64,000 nt of DNA from Hippasteria phrygiana (Eukaryota > Echinodermata > Asteroidea > Valvatida > Goniasteridae): positions 558,001 through 622,000 of the forward strand of contig JAZGUH010000324.1 in the NCBI GenBank assembly GCA_037893225.1, read 5' to 3'. The translations under genes were made by a program, and so were the position numbers. The number at the start of each line of letters is the position of its first letter. Position 1 is the first letter of the stretch. The notes beneath the pieces were generated by a model, which was not told where the DNA came from, searched no databases, and saw nothing but the letters and a program-made list of their open reading frames with translations. Shown here piece by piece: positions 20,995-31,905 of the stretch.

Positions 20995-22570
20995 GCCTAC
21001 ATACCAAAAACTTTACCAGCGTAACTAATTCTTCAAAAATTGAAGAAATACTTAGTTCATGAGGATTGGAGGAACGCATCAAGAGAATCAGGTAGGTCTA
21101 GTCCTGAGGTAGAGGCTTCTAATGTATGTATAAGTCTGGTATGGTGCAACAAGTTAATATAGGTTTTCCCTGACGATTTCCCAAAATGTGCATTTGAATT
21201 TGTAAAACTTGAATTTAATCTCGCGCTGATTTTGAGAACGACGTATATCTGGGTTTCATTTTCGCAAAAACTAGCATTCGATTCTATTTTGTATCATTTA
21301 AATAAATGAATGTGCCTGACGTTCTATTTCAACTATTACAATTGCGTGATTAGGCTTTCGTTTTGACGTATGCGTGGCCGATTATTAAGAATGTGCACTC
21401 TATTTCGCAGCAAATTGATTTGTCATTGTGGCACGGCCTGAATTAAATTATCTTTTTCATTTGTTATAATTCAAATTCGCAAATTCTGCATTCAATTTAA
21501 ATACAGTAAATAGGCCTATACAATTCATGATACAACTTTGATTGATTAATTATTTGTAGGCCTAATTTGATTCTTAATGTGTTTGTTCCTTTTTTATTGT
21601 TGGTTCTTTGTCTTAATTGTATTTATTTTCAAAGTGAACAAAGAAACTGGCTGGAGCGGGATTCGAACCTGCGACCTCCGGGTTACCGTACCGGCGCTCT
21701 ACCAACTTTGTTCACTTCTTTGTTCACTTTGAAAATGTGTTCAAAATTTACTTACTAGTCAGTTTCCCTTGTGGATTGTTTGACGAATTAATTGTATTTA
21801 TTTATCTATCTGTATTTCTCTTATCTGGTATTTTTTTTAAATGTTAGTGCCCCCTGTTCCCCCACTGCAAAATGATAGCCCCCCCTGTTCCCCTGATATA
21901 TCGAGTGCCCTTTTTCACGTCTACGCCCCCCCCCCCCCCCAATAAAAATGACCTTGCTACGCCTATGCACAGGGGGTCTAACATTTTACAGTGGGGGCAC
22001 AGGGGACACTAATATTTCCAGTGAGGGCACACTGGGGCTAGCAGCATGAAGGAAATTATTCTATTGTTGCGGCGATTGTGTACTTATACGGGCCCCGTTC
22101 ATAGGCAAAGCAAGGTCATTTCTATTGGGTGGGGGGGGGGGGGGGGGTAGACGTGAAAAAGGGCACTCGATATATCGGGGCCACAGGGGGCACTAAAAAT
22201 TTTAGGGCACAGGGGGCACTAACATTTTTCAGTGGGGGCACAGGGGCAACTAACATTTTTCAGTGGGGGGAACGGGGGCACTATAATTTTCAGTGAGGGC
22301 ACACTAGGGCCAGCAGCATGAAGGAAATTATTTTAATGTTGCGTCGATTGTGTACTTACGGGCTCCGTTCCTATAACTTGCGACATTAAACAGATACATG
22401 TAGAGGGCAGGGTTTTGATTTTTTTGTGGGACGGAAATTTTGGGGTACAAAAAAAGAAAAAGAAGAAAGAAAAAAAAGGGCACTCTGAAAATAAGGGGGG
22501 GGGGGTAAATACCCCCTTACCCCCCCCCACCCCGCTGGCTACGCCTATGATCACCCCCCCCCCCCCCCCC
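20995..22570 (+). repeat. Direct segmental duplication, copy 1
   Basis: From ACTTTACCAGCGTAACTAAT onward the sequence parallels 24980-26490 in the same orientation. It lacks the SINE at 25018-25385 of copy 2 but has its own SINE at 21629-21787. The right third consists of poly-C/poly-G pieces of the CAGxGGCGTAGC hAT-like MITE type ('TTGCTACGCCTATGCAC') and 'AGTGGGGGCACAGGGG' units. Confidence 0.8.
21629..21787 (-). mobile_element. tRNA-derived SINE with 16 bp TSD
   Basis: The minus strand carries GGTAGAGCGCCGG (A-box side) and GCAGGTTCGAATCCCG (B box), followed by TTTCTTTGTTCACTTT. TTAATTGTATTTATTT stands at 21613-21628 and again at 21788-21803. The paralogous locus near 25960 has one copy of the target and no SINE. 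Related copies are at 49440-49570 and 58716-58810. Confidence 0.85.
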
Positions 22571-22784
22571 CACAACCTCCGATTTGTGTGGTGAAAAACA
22601 AAAAAAAGCTGATTTCAAGGTTATCTTGTAACTTTCAAGAGTCAAAATGTATGAAGAACGAAGACAAACAGTACACAAAATTTAAATACACCGTTGTGTT
22701 GTCAGGCATAGGGACAAAAGTGTGCATTATTATTTACATTAGACTTAAGTCCCCTATACATAGGGTATCATGAGCAGCAACCCT

Positions 22785-23650
22785 AGTGTCATAATTGTCT
22801 TCAGCTCCCACCCCCCCCCCCCCCCCCCCCATTCTCTCTCGCCAACACTCCCATCCCCTACTCGGCGACATGGATTTACGCCACTGAGATAGTCCCAGCG
22901 TTCTCGGAAAGATCTCTACAATTTTATAGCTCTATATGTAGGTGTGGGTGCCGTATTTTCACTTCCAGATAGGGGGGTGTGGTGTGGTGGTCTGAATTGC
23001 CTGGGGATAAAGTCAATTGACGTTCTCTTCTAGGGATCTTACTTGTTTGAATTTGTCGTGGTTTGAATTTGATGGTGTAAGGTCGGTGTGGTTTTGTGAG
23101 TTTTGGGAAGTAGAAGGCCAGTATATGTTGTGTTTCCAGTTCCAGCGATAGAACTAGAGAGCCGATGTCGCTGGTATCCAGAGAACCTGTCTACATACAT
23201 GGGATGCTCGAGGATGAGGAGCTCGAGGGAGATGGAGGCGGCGGACTTGATTGGGTCTTGGTCTTGGTACTTGAACATTTTCCAGTAGGTTTCATCGGGT
23301 TATTGCACGAGCTGAATCTAGCTAAATTTTGGGGGATGGGGACATTGGAGCGTCTGGCGGGCACAAGTTCACCCACCATGGAAAATGTCTGGCAGTGGCC
23401 CATTTGTGATATCTGGGATTCTACTATCCGAACATTCTATTCAGGTTCATTCTCGATTAAACTTTCCAGCTAATCTAGCTCAATTTCGGGGTACCATCTG
23501 GCGGGCACACTCCACCAGTGGCAGTGGCCATTCATGATACCTGTGGACTATGCCGAACAAACTACAACGTAAAAGACGAATTTACTGAAAAAGGCGGGTA
23601 CTAGGCGCTCCAAAAATTTATTTCAAAAAGACATTCACTTGTTTTCTCAT
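22785..23650 (+). repeat. Direct duplication, copy 1 (partner 42540-43480)
   Basis: The stretch from about CTCTCTCGCCAACACTCCC to the edge of the minisatellite is repeated in the same orientation at 42540-43480; both copies run straight into a GACGGCACGACGC array. Frames here (for example 23039-23278 minus) are disrupted by 2 bp and 4 bp length differences in the other copy, which argues against coding. Confidence 0.8.
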
Positions 23651-23765
23651 TTAAAGTATACCGATTGACAATTAAAACTAACGTTACATGTACATTGTAC
23701 ATGTTTCGGTGCTGAGTTGTGAAATGCGCCCTCTATTGGCCCTGATCACCAGCCTTTTTTTTGGA

Positions 23766-24127
23766 AACGGCACGACGGCACGATGCGACGGCACGACGCG
23801 ACGGCACGACGCGACAGCACGACGCGACGGCACGACGCGACGGTACGATGGCACGACGACATGGCATGACGCGACGGCACGACGCGACGGCCTGTATACA
23901 ATTATAGAAAAACAGGCAACAGGACGACGCGACGGTACGACGCGACGGCTCGACAAGACGATACGACGGCACGATGCGACAGCACGACGCGACGGCACCA
24001 CGATACGACGCGACGGCACGACGCGACGCCACGACGGCACGACGCGACGCCTTTGACACTGCATAAAAGTAATGAGGCGACGGCACGACGCGACGGTGCC
24101 GTCGAGCCGTCGCGTCGTGCCGTCGCC
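23766..24127. repeat. GACGGCACGACGC higher-order repeat, locus C
   Basis: The order is array, spacer S1 (CCTGTATACAATTATAG ... CAACAGGA, 23890-23925), array, spacer S2 (TTTGACACTGCATAAAAGT, about 24052-24073), then an inverted end with an 18 bp stem (GACGGCACGACGCGACGG). Confidence 0.9.
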
Positions 24128-24157
24128 TTAGACTGGTGGAAACAGGGGGAGCCCTTA

Positions 24158-24977
24158 CAGACGTAGCCCCGTTCTAAAAAAACTATATACTTTTATAATT
24201 GGCCATAGTTTTATTCTGTAGCAATGTAGACAAGATATTTTCATATGTACTTTTAGAGTAACTCTTCCTGCTTCTTTTGGTGACATTTTTACTAGATTAG
24301 TTTTCATGCATGACTGCACAGGAGACAATTAAGGGGATCGGGTGAAATCTGAGTTGCGCCAACTGGTCGTTGCCTTGAATCAACCGGTGGAGTGGCCCCC
24401 AAGATCTCCTGATCTGACCCCCTCTTGACTACTTTTTATGGGGATATCTGAAAGCTCGGGTTTTCACCACTCCTCCAGCAAATCTGGATGACCTCCAGGA
24501 AAGGATAACTCGTGAAATTTACATTCTCAGACAAGACAGGGAGATGATTCGCCGTACTGTTGCAGGAATGATGCGCCGAGCCCAGCTGTGCATTGAACGA
24601 GATGGTGGGCATGTTGAGGACTAAGACACCGTGGAATTTAATTGCCTTTTTAATTTAATTTAAATGTTTTAAATAAACACGAGGTTTAAAAGCTAATGAA
24701 ATTATTTGTTGTCTCTTTGTTAGACAATGGTTGTGTTCTTTTAAATTGTCTCTTTCTTATCAAGCCCTGACCAGTTGGCGCAACTAAGATTTCACCCGAT
24801 CCCCTTAATTGTCTCCTGTGCAGTCATGCATAAAACCTAATCCAGTAAAAATGTCACCAAAAGAAGCAGGAAGAGTTACCGGTACTCTAAAAGTACATAT
24901 GAAAATATCTTATCTATATTGCTACAGAATAAAACTATGGCCAATTTTAAAAGTGTATAGTTTTTTTACTCACACTG
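24158..24977 (+). mobile_element. mariner-like element, internally deleted, long TIRs
   Basis: TA flanks both ends. Inverted arms of about 210 bp share TAAGGGGATCGGGTGAAATC and GGAGACAATTAAG stretches; the left tip is more decayed. The centre holds a transposase C-terminus. Related to the element at 443-1358 but with a different TIR. Confidence 0.8.
24365..24624 (+). pseudogene. mariner transposase C-terminus, frameshifted
   Basis: The reading gives VEWPPRSPDLTP; a one-base shift then stops the frame. In the neighbouring frame it continues DYFLWGYLKARVFTTPPANL, then DDLQERITREIYILRQDREM and RRAQLCIERDGGHVED with stop. This is the block of the third catalytic Asp and the C-terminal tail, as at 661-1038. 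The N-terminal two-thirds is deleted. Confidence 0.8.
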
Positions 24978-25017
24978 TATAGCAAAAACTTTACTCGCGT
25001 AACTAATTCTTGAAAAT

Positions 25018-25298
25018 AATAATTGTTATGCTTTACATATAGCGCTTTCCATCGTATCAACGATCTCAAAGCGCTTTACAATTACCCCGTTCATCAGGCC
25101 CTGGACCACGCAGCAGCCGATATCAGCGATCAATTGGCCTCGACCCTCTCAGGTACCCATTTATACTCCTGGGTGGAAAAAGGAAATTATAGTTAAGTGT
25201 CTTTCCCAAGGGCCAAACACCATGTTCTTGGCAGGGTTCGAACCCACGCACCATCGTACATGAGTCGAACACCGTAACCACTGGGCCATGGCGTTCTA
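25018..25298 (-). mobile_element. tRNA-derived SINE, copy 1
   Basis: Minus-strand head: CCATGGCCCAGTGGTTACGG (A box) and GTGGGTTCGAACCC (B box). The body includes AAGCGCTTTGAGATCG and AAAGCGCTATATG, and ends in an AT-rich tail. The same SINE is at 41101-41408. Confidence 0.85.
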
Positions 25299-25305
25299 CA
25301 GGAGT

Positions 25306-25385
25306 CATTTTTTCGGGTTGGATTCGAACCCACAACTACTGCATTTGAGAGTAAATGACTTAACCACTAGACCATGTGAGTCACA
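25306..25385 (-). mobile_element. Second tRNA-like SINE head
   Basis: The minus strand has ACATGGTCTAGTGGTTAAG (A box), a CATTT/AAATG anticodon-like stem and TGTGGGTTCGAATCC (B box). It directly follows the neighbouring SINE, suggesting a composite or nested pair. Confidence 0.65.
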
Positions 25386-26490
25386 TGGAAGCAATACTTA
25401 GTTCATGAGGATTGGAGGAATGCATAATTCCAAGAGAATCAGGAAGGTCTAGTCCTGATGTACAGGCTTTTAATGTATAAGTCTGGTATGGTGCAACGAG
25501 TTAATATAGGTTTTACCTAACGATTTTCCAAAATGTGCATTTGAATTTGTAAAACTTGAATTTCTCGCGCTGCTTTTGATAACGACGTATATCCGGGTTT
25601 CATTTTCGCAAAAACTAGCATTAGATTATATTTTGTATCATTCAAATAAATGAATTTGCATAACGTTTTATTTCAACGATTACAAATGCGTAATTAGGCT
25701 TTCGGTTTGACGTATGCGTGGCCGATTATTAAGAATGTGCAAATCTATTTCGCAGCAAATTGATTTGTCATTGTGACAAGGCCTGAATTTGTTTTCATTT
25801 GTTATAATTCAAATTCGCAAATTCTGCATTCAATTTAAATACAGTATCTTAGGCCTATACAATTCATGATACAACTTTGATTGATTCATTAATTAATCAA
25901 TGTATTGTAGGCCTAATTTGAATCTTAATGTGTTTTTTCTTTTTTATTGGGTCTTTGTCTGAATTGTATTTAAATATCTATCTGTATTTCTTTTTTTTGT
26001 AATATTTTTTATTATGTTAGTGCCCCCTGTTCCACCACTGAAAAATGTTAGTGCCCTCTGTTCCCCAAAATATCGAGGGCCCTTTTTCACGTCTACACCC
26101 CCCCCCCCCCCCCCCAATAAAAGAAAATGACCTTGCTACGCCTATGCACGGGGGGGGTCTAACATTTTACAGTGAGGACATGGGGGCACTAACATTTTTC
26201 AGTGGAGGAACAGGGGGGCACTATAATTTCCAGTGAGGGCACACTAGGGCCAGCAGCATGAAGGAAATCATTTTAATGTTGCGGCATTGTGTACTTACGG
26301 GCCCCGTTCCTATAAGAGAACAAAATCCACTTTGAAGTTATTGGACTTACCAACTTATTTTGCGACATTAAAAACCAACAGGTATGTCGCAGATAGAGGG
26401 CAGGGTTTTGATTCTTTTTGGTGAAATTTTGGGGTGAAATAATACCCCCCCCCCCCCCCCCCCCCCGCTGGCTACGCCTATGCATGCCTC

Positions 26491-26990
26491 TGCCTCTTTG
26501 ACTACGATATCGGGGTTGTTTTTAAGGTTGTTAGTGCCAGATACTTATTTGTTGTTTTGCCGATTTCTTAGCTCCATGTGGGCAAGTTTAATAAATTTGG
26601 TGGCTGCCAGTCCTTCCGGATGTAGGTTTAAAGGGATGATTTTTTGATTGTTTGTTATGCTTAAGGAATGCAGTTCCCATTCTTTAGTTGAAGGTATTTA
26701 TGTCACAGAAGTAGGAGTGGGAACGACGTTGAGACCCTTTCACAAAGCAAGTTTCTCAGTTTCAGATAATTGGCTTTTCCATAATTTTGCGGAAAAGCCT
26801 TCATTGTTCTGATTTTTGGCTTTTCCGCAAAGTTGCGTAAAAGCCTTTGTTTTTGTTCAGATTTTTTCTTTTTTCTTTTTGGGTACCCGATCCCATAGAT
26901 TTTGTACGTTTCCTTCCTAGATGTACTTTTAATAGAAAACAAAGTCGTAGTCCCATAAAACATAGATGAAGACCTCATAGTGAAGACGTG
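26491..26990. other. Non-coding; two small hairpins
   Basis: No gene recognised. Two 28 bp hairpins of the form GGCTTTTCC...GGAAAAGCC stand at 26772-26799 and 26818-26845. Confidence 0.5.
26772..26845. repeat. Tandem pair of GGCTTTTCC hairpins
   Basis: 26772-26799 and 26818-26845 each fold (GGCTTTTCC with GGAAAAGCC; GGCTTTTCCGCAA with TTGCGTAAAAGCC). They precede the TGACGTCA tandem repeat and may mark the end of one element. Confidence 0.7.
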
Positions 26991-27001
26991 TCCCGAACAT
27001 A

Positions 27002-27716
27002 GACGTCACGATGACGTCACCAGGGGTCACGTGACGTCATCTTAAAGGTGCATTTTTGAAGGGCCCATATCTAGACAACTGTAGGTCTGATTGAGCTCAA
27101 ACTTGGTTTGTTGGTAGACCGGCTTGTGTTATAGATGAAAATGGATGTGACGTCACGATGACGTCATCATACGATTTTAAAGTAATTTTTCAGTTTTTGA
27201 ACCTTTAAAGCCATATCTCGACAACAGAACATGCCAATTTTTTGGTAATAGGTTAGTTAGATCATACACACTTACATATAAATGTAAAAAATGTGTGACG
27301 TCATGATGACTTCATCAAAAATATACTTTTTTGAAACACATATAAGGGTAGGTCCGATCGTCACGAAAATTGGTGGGTAGGCAGATATTGTCACTGGCAT
27401 GCAAATTCCGAAGTGACGTCATGATGACGTCATCGGCTAATTTTAGAATTTTTAAATGTTTTAAATTTTATTGTACTCTTAAAATGTTCAAATCGACTCC
27501 AATCTTGACACAGGCCAACACCACGTCGCAAATATTTGCTTTCACAATCACAGTCGTGATGACGTCATAATGGGTTATGTGACGTCATTTTAAAGGTGCA
27601 CACTTTAGGGTCCGATATCTTGAGAACTGTACGTCCGATTGTATGTAATTTTGGTATGCAGGTAGGCCGGGGTGCGTTATAAATGAAAATTATTGTGACG
27701 TCATGATGATGTCATC
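27002..27716. repeat. Tandem repeat with twin TGACGTCA palindromes
   Basis: GTGACGTCANGATGACGTCATC-type blocks occur at 27147-27168, 27295-27316, 27413-27434 and 27695-27716, with related pairs at 27002-27041 and 27555-27590, spaced about 120-146 bp. Between them are degenerate 'ATATCTCGACAACTG...TAGGTCCGAT' and 'ATAGATGAAAAT' segments. TGACGTCA is the consensus site of CREB/ATF proteins; whether any is used is unknown. Confidence 0.8.
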
Positions 27717-28124
27717 AACGATTTTATAGTATTTGTTTAAATTTTGGACCTTTTAGCTATATCTCATCAACAGAAAATGCTCATTTCAAAATACGTAAGG
27801 CGGGCCGTCAGATTACAGACCGTTCGGGCACTGGGCCCGGTATGCAAATTCCTGTCTCCCCCCCCCCCCCCCCCCGATCGGTATTAAGCCAGAAGCCACC
27901 CGGTTACTCAGCGCGACACCCCGATCGGTCCGAAGTGGTGACTCGAGCTTGAACAAAAGGCAGCTTACGTTTAAGTCTGGACATTCGCCCTGCTGGGTGA
28001 GATAAACTGTGAATAAGACTGGCTTCTTTGGCTTCAGTCTCCAGTAAAATATATATTTTTTGACCAATATTTGTTTCTTTACGTTTTGTCAACTAGAAAT
28101 AATATAACAGATTTTGCACATTTT
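27717..28124. other. No feature recognised apart from poly-C
   Basis: A poly-C run stands at about 27849-27865, between palindromic CGATCGG words. The frames 27813-28067 and 27904-28092 show no motif. Confidence 0.4.
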
Positions 28125-28545
28125 ACAGGTTGGAGAAATAAACAAATCGCTAGATGTGTGTCCCAACTTTTCACCTCCATTTGTTTTTTCAAAACGATTA
28201 TTTCCTCGGAGTCATCTATCTCAGCATTGTACTTGTAATTATCGAGTAGTCCAATACATAGACTCCGATAACGTGCTCTTTTATCTCATGCCAAAGATGG
28301 CAAATTGTTAAAAAGCAGTTTAAACAAACATATACACACCAGAACTTTCGTTTGAAGTTTTCAATCAGACTTAAGCCCGCCGCACACGAGAGCTATCTGC
28401 TGAGCACAAAACAAAATAATTCGAGGCCGTTTGCTCAGCACGTAGCTCACCGTGTGCGGTGAATTTTTTGGTGCGTTTTCTGCCTCGCGAGGCCGTGAGG
28501 CAAATATCTGTCATGTTCTATTTTGTTCGCCTCGCGAGGCAAAAA
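28125..28545 (+). repeat. Direct repeat, partner 31500-31905
   Basis: GGAGAAATAAACAAATCGC through the start of the palindromic element (GCCCGCCGCACACGAGAGC and beyond) is present in the same orientation at 31500-31905, including about 245 bp of flanking sequence outside the element. Confidence 0.85.
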
Positions 28546-30290
28546 ACTCACTGTGTGCGGGCAACCTGAGCTAAGTGCTGAGCAAAAAAAATGAACTAGC
28601 CAATGAAAGCTCATACTCTGTTCACGTGGGGCGTAATACATGCAGCATTTATACATGTACATGTATTACGTGTTTGAGTCAATGGGATGGAACTTTTGGT
28701 TCAGGGCCTTGGCCAACGGATTTTATTTTTGTTGTTGAACTTTGTGGTTTTTTTCTAAAGAAAAGGATGAAGTGCTTTTTAATTAATTGAGAAAATAGCA
28801 AGGAAGAACCGGTATGTGCAGGCAAAGTTCAGGGAATGATCAGTTGATTTAATTTTGTTATCATTTCAAGAAATAGCCGCAGTAAGTCAGAACTCGTTTG
28901 AGGGGAAGGGGAAAGTGGGAGTTGTTAACGGCATCAACAGAGTCATTCCTCTTTCTTTCCATTATTTTTGGATTTACGGGAAAGGTTGGAGGACGAAGGA
29001 TTCTGTTGAGCGAAGTATCATGATAGGTTTATGTCAGTGACTGGTCTGCAATCTACGAATAAGCTGGTGGGTATAGGGGCGTCAATCCCATTTCAAACGG
29101 GGGGGGGGGGGGGGGGGACATTACTGAAGTCAAGAATCATGTGAAGCGCACACGGCGAGGGTCTTGGCGCGCAGCCCTTAATGTAGTGCATAGAGTAGTG
29201 CATATACGGTCTGTCTAGTCGGTATGACGTCATCAATGTTGGCCTCTCGGCCAATCAGAAGCCTGCATTTGGCCTCATTAGCATAACTCGTGAGCACAGT
29301 TTGAGGAGCGCTATTTTCGATTGGTCGCAGAAGGAACAACACCTTGTCAAAACCCTGCAACAAAGTTCTGAAGAAATGTGGAAAAATTCCCGCCCTTGAC
29401 AGTTATCGTGTCACAAGAGAGTAATGTGCAATGATCGCCGACAGATGACATTTAAAATATTTATTAATGAAATGTTACATTTCGCGTGTAAGAATTGTTT
29501 TTCACCTTCAAGGAACTATACAACCAGTGTTTACTTCAGCTTGTTTTACACATTTAAACCACGTCTTACCAATCTTCGCGGTTTTCACGAAGTGACTAAT
29601 CCTTGTTGCCAATTCCGGAATGCCTTTGTTGTGACTACAAAATGTATGAAATGCATCGAAACCAAACAAATAGCGCCAACATGCAAACACGTTATTTTAA
29701 TGCCTTTTTTCTAGCTCTGGCGAAGACATAAAGTTTATACAGATGATGCGTGTTTTTCTCCTACACTTATGATATCATCACAATTTGTACATGGAGGGGG
29801 GGGGGGGGGGGGGTTTAAAGATTTCCCAGCTTTCAAACGAATTTCGACATTCGGAGACTGTGGGGTGAATTTGTATCGAGGTGGAATCTACATAGCTATT
29901 TGTTCCTTTGTCAAAGCTGTCATTTAATTCTCGCAAGCAAGCTGTCACAGTATAATGGCCATTTAGGTTAAAAATGCATAAACTGTGACATCAAGAAAAT
30001 GTATTAAGCCACCAATGCCTCATTATTAATCCATTAGATCCACGGCCAAATACTCAAATATTAATGTACGTTTCCTGGCTACCAATACATTTATTACTAT
30101 GAGACGGCTCCATCAGAACAAAAAGGCTGCAGACTTTATTTTGAGAACAATTTATTTAAATTATTCCACGCTCGGGAGAGTTAATTTGTATTAAATTAGT
30201 CATAACTGCATGCAAGTAGGCCCTATGGACGACTTCAATAAAGCCAACATGACTCTCCAAACTAATGCCACCCCGCCCTAATTTACCTGT

Positions 30291-31499
30291 GGTGAATTCC
30301 ATAATGATTGTACATTGCTGTCACTAATTTCCGTAAGTGGCTTTAAAGTTTCAAACTGGTCTGGCAAGTTTTCGGTAATATTAGAAGTATATTATACAGC
30401 ATACACAAGTCTCTTAGTCTATACCTGCATTGCTGTGGTCAGGGGTGAGTTTGGCCGAAAATGAAAAATCCACAAAATCTGCAGTGTTTGGGGGTCGCCG
30501 AGGACCCCAGAGCAACGTAGGGTCACTAGGGTCTAGGGTTTGTATTTGACTACCTGTTTCTATTGGTCTATATCCACTTTTACAGGTAAAAACACCTTCA
30601 GGGTAACACTTCAGGAATTCCATATTTCACAAGAGATTCTCCACAAATTCTGAAATCAGTAAATTCCTGAAATGTGTGGTGGTTGCTTATAACAAGCTGT
30701 CGGAATAACAGTGCGCATGATCAGAAATGAAAAAAAAATTGGATAAACACAATTTTGGCTTTACTTTTATCCGATCTGTATTTTGTTTTGTTAGGTAACT
30801 ATAGAATTAATTGTTTTAATCTGTCTTTCCGGGGGGAACATTTGGGGGGGGGGGGGGGGGTTAAGGGGGATTCCGTGAAGCATGAGAAATTCCCAATTTC
30901 GTAAGCTGTTTCCCCATTGATTCGTGCGTAATATCGAGCCATGTTTATCCGTAAATTTATCCGAAAGTGGCCAGCGATCGGCCTACTTACAACACGTGCA
31001 TAGTAAAGTTATGTATTTGTAATTCCCAGTTGGCTTATTTGAATCACTTGGTTTCCTCTAACATTGAACCCGTGCTCAAAGTTTTGGTGTTCTCCCTCAG
31101 GGCCCAGTTTGAATTGAGAGAAGATGCCGAAGGAAATTTCAGTTTTAGTAGTGGGAGGAAAATCCCAGAACAAATTATTCCTGGGGAATCAGGTAGGGAC
31201 TGAAAACCCAATCCACATAGTTTATAGTGCACCTGGATGGGAGAAAAGAACCACTACACCAACCTGACCGCCCAAGAATTGCTCATTTTTATCGAAACAA
31301 AAAAGATATAGAGAAAAGAAATCCATTGTATGTAAAAGATCGCCACGTGAATTTTTATGATCAGTATTGCATATTTGCCTATAGCTGGGAAATTGTGATT
31401 GTCCAGAAATCTTAAACGAAAAAGTGACGCGTAGACTACGGTGTCGAAACTGAGAATTTGTTGATACCTTTTAGCAACCACTTTACATGGGAAAAAAAT
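30291..31499. other. Unique spacer of the palindromic element
   Basis: No gene recognised. A poly-G run is at about 30844-30860. Frames 30414-30623 (minus) and 30967-31203 (plus) lack motifs. Confidence 0.4.
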
Positions 31500-31905
31500 A
31501 AGTTAGGAGAAATAAACAAATCGCTAGATGTGTGTCCCAACTTTTCACCTCCATTTGTTTTTTCAAAACGATTATTTCCTCGGAGTCATCTATCTCAGTA
31601 TTGTACTTGTAATTATCGAGTAGTCCAATACATAGACTCCGATAACGTCCTCTTTTATCTCATGCCAAAGATGGCAAATTGTTAAAAAGCAGTTTAAACA
31701 AACATACACACCAGAACTTTCGTTTGAAGTTTTCAATCAGACTTAAGCCCGCCGCACACGAGAGCTATCTGCTGAGCAAAAACTCATTCGAGGCCGTTTG
31801 CTCAGCACGTAGCTCACCGTGTGCGGTGAATTTTCGGTGCGTCTGCCTCGCGAGCGAGGCCGTGAGGCAAATATCTGTCATGTTTGATTTTGTTCGACTT
31901 ACCAC
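31500..31905 (+). repeat. Direct repeat, partner 28125-28545
   Basis: Copy of the left boundary of the palindromic element plus its outside flank, located within the spacer next to the right arm. Confidence 0.85.

Larger units (their letters stand above)
24980..26490 (+). repeat. Direct segmental duplication, copy 2
   Basis: Parallel to 20995-22570 (ACTTAGTTCATGAGGATTGG, GACGTATGCGTGGCCGATTA and others) with modest divergence. It holds the SINE cluster at 25018-25385 and lacks the SINE present in copy 1. Poly-C tracts at about 26097-26115 and 26446-26466 belong to hAT-like MITE pieces with GCTACGCCTATG ends. Confidence 0.8.

Noticed and set aside
20522..21082. 186-codon Arg/Ser/Val-rich frame, and similar long frames at 23684-24086 and 43501-44557
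   Set aside because: They read through the GACGGCACGACGC arrays on either strand; peptide repeats follow the DNA repeat and no independent coding signal exists.
23039..23403. Minus-strand frames in the 22.8-23.7 kb duplicate
   Set aside because: The partner copy at 42.5-43.5 kb has 2 bp and 4 bp length differences that break the frame, so it is unlikely to be coding.
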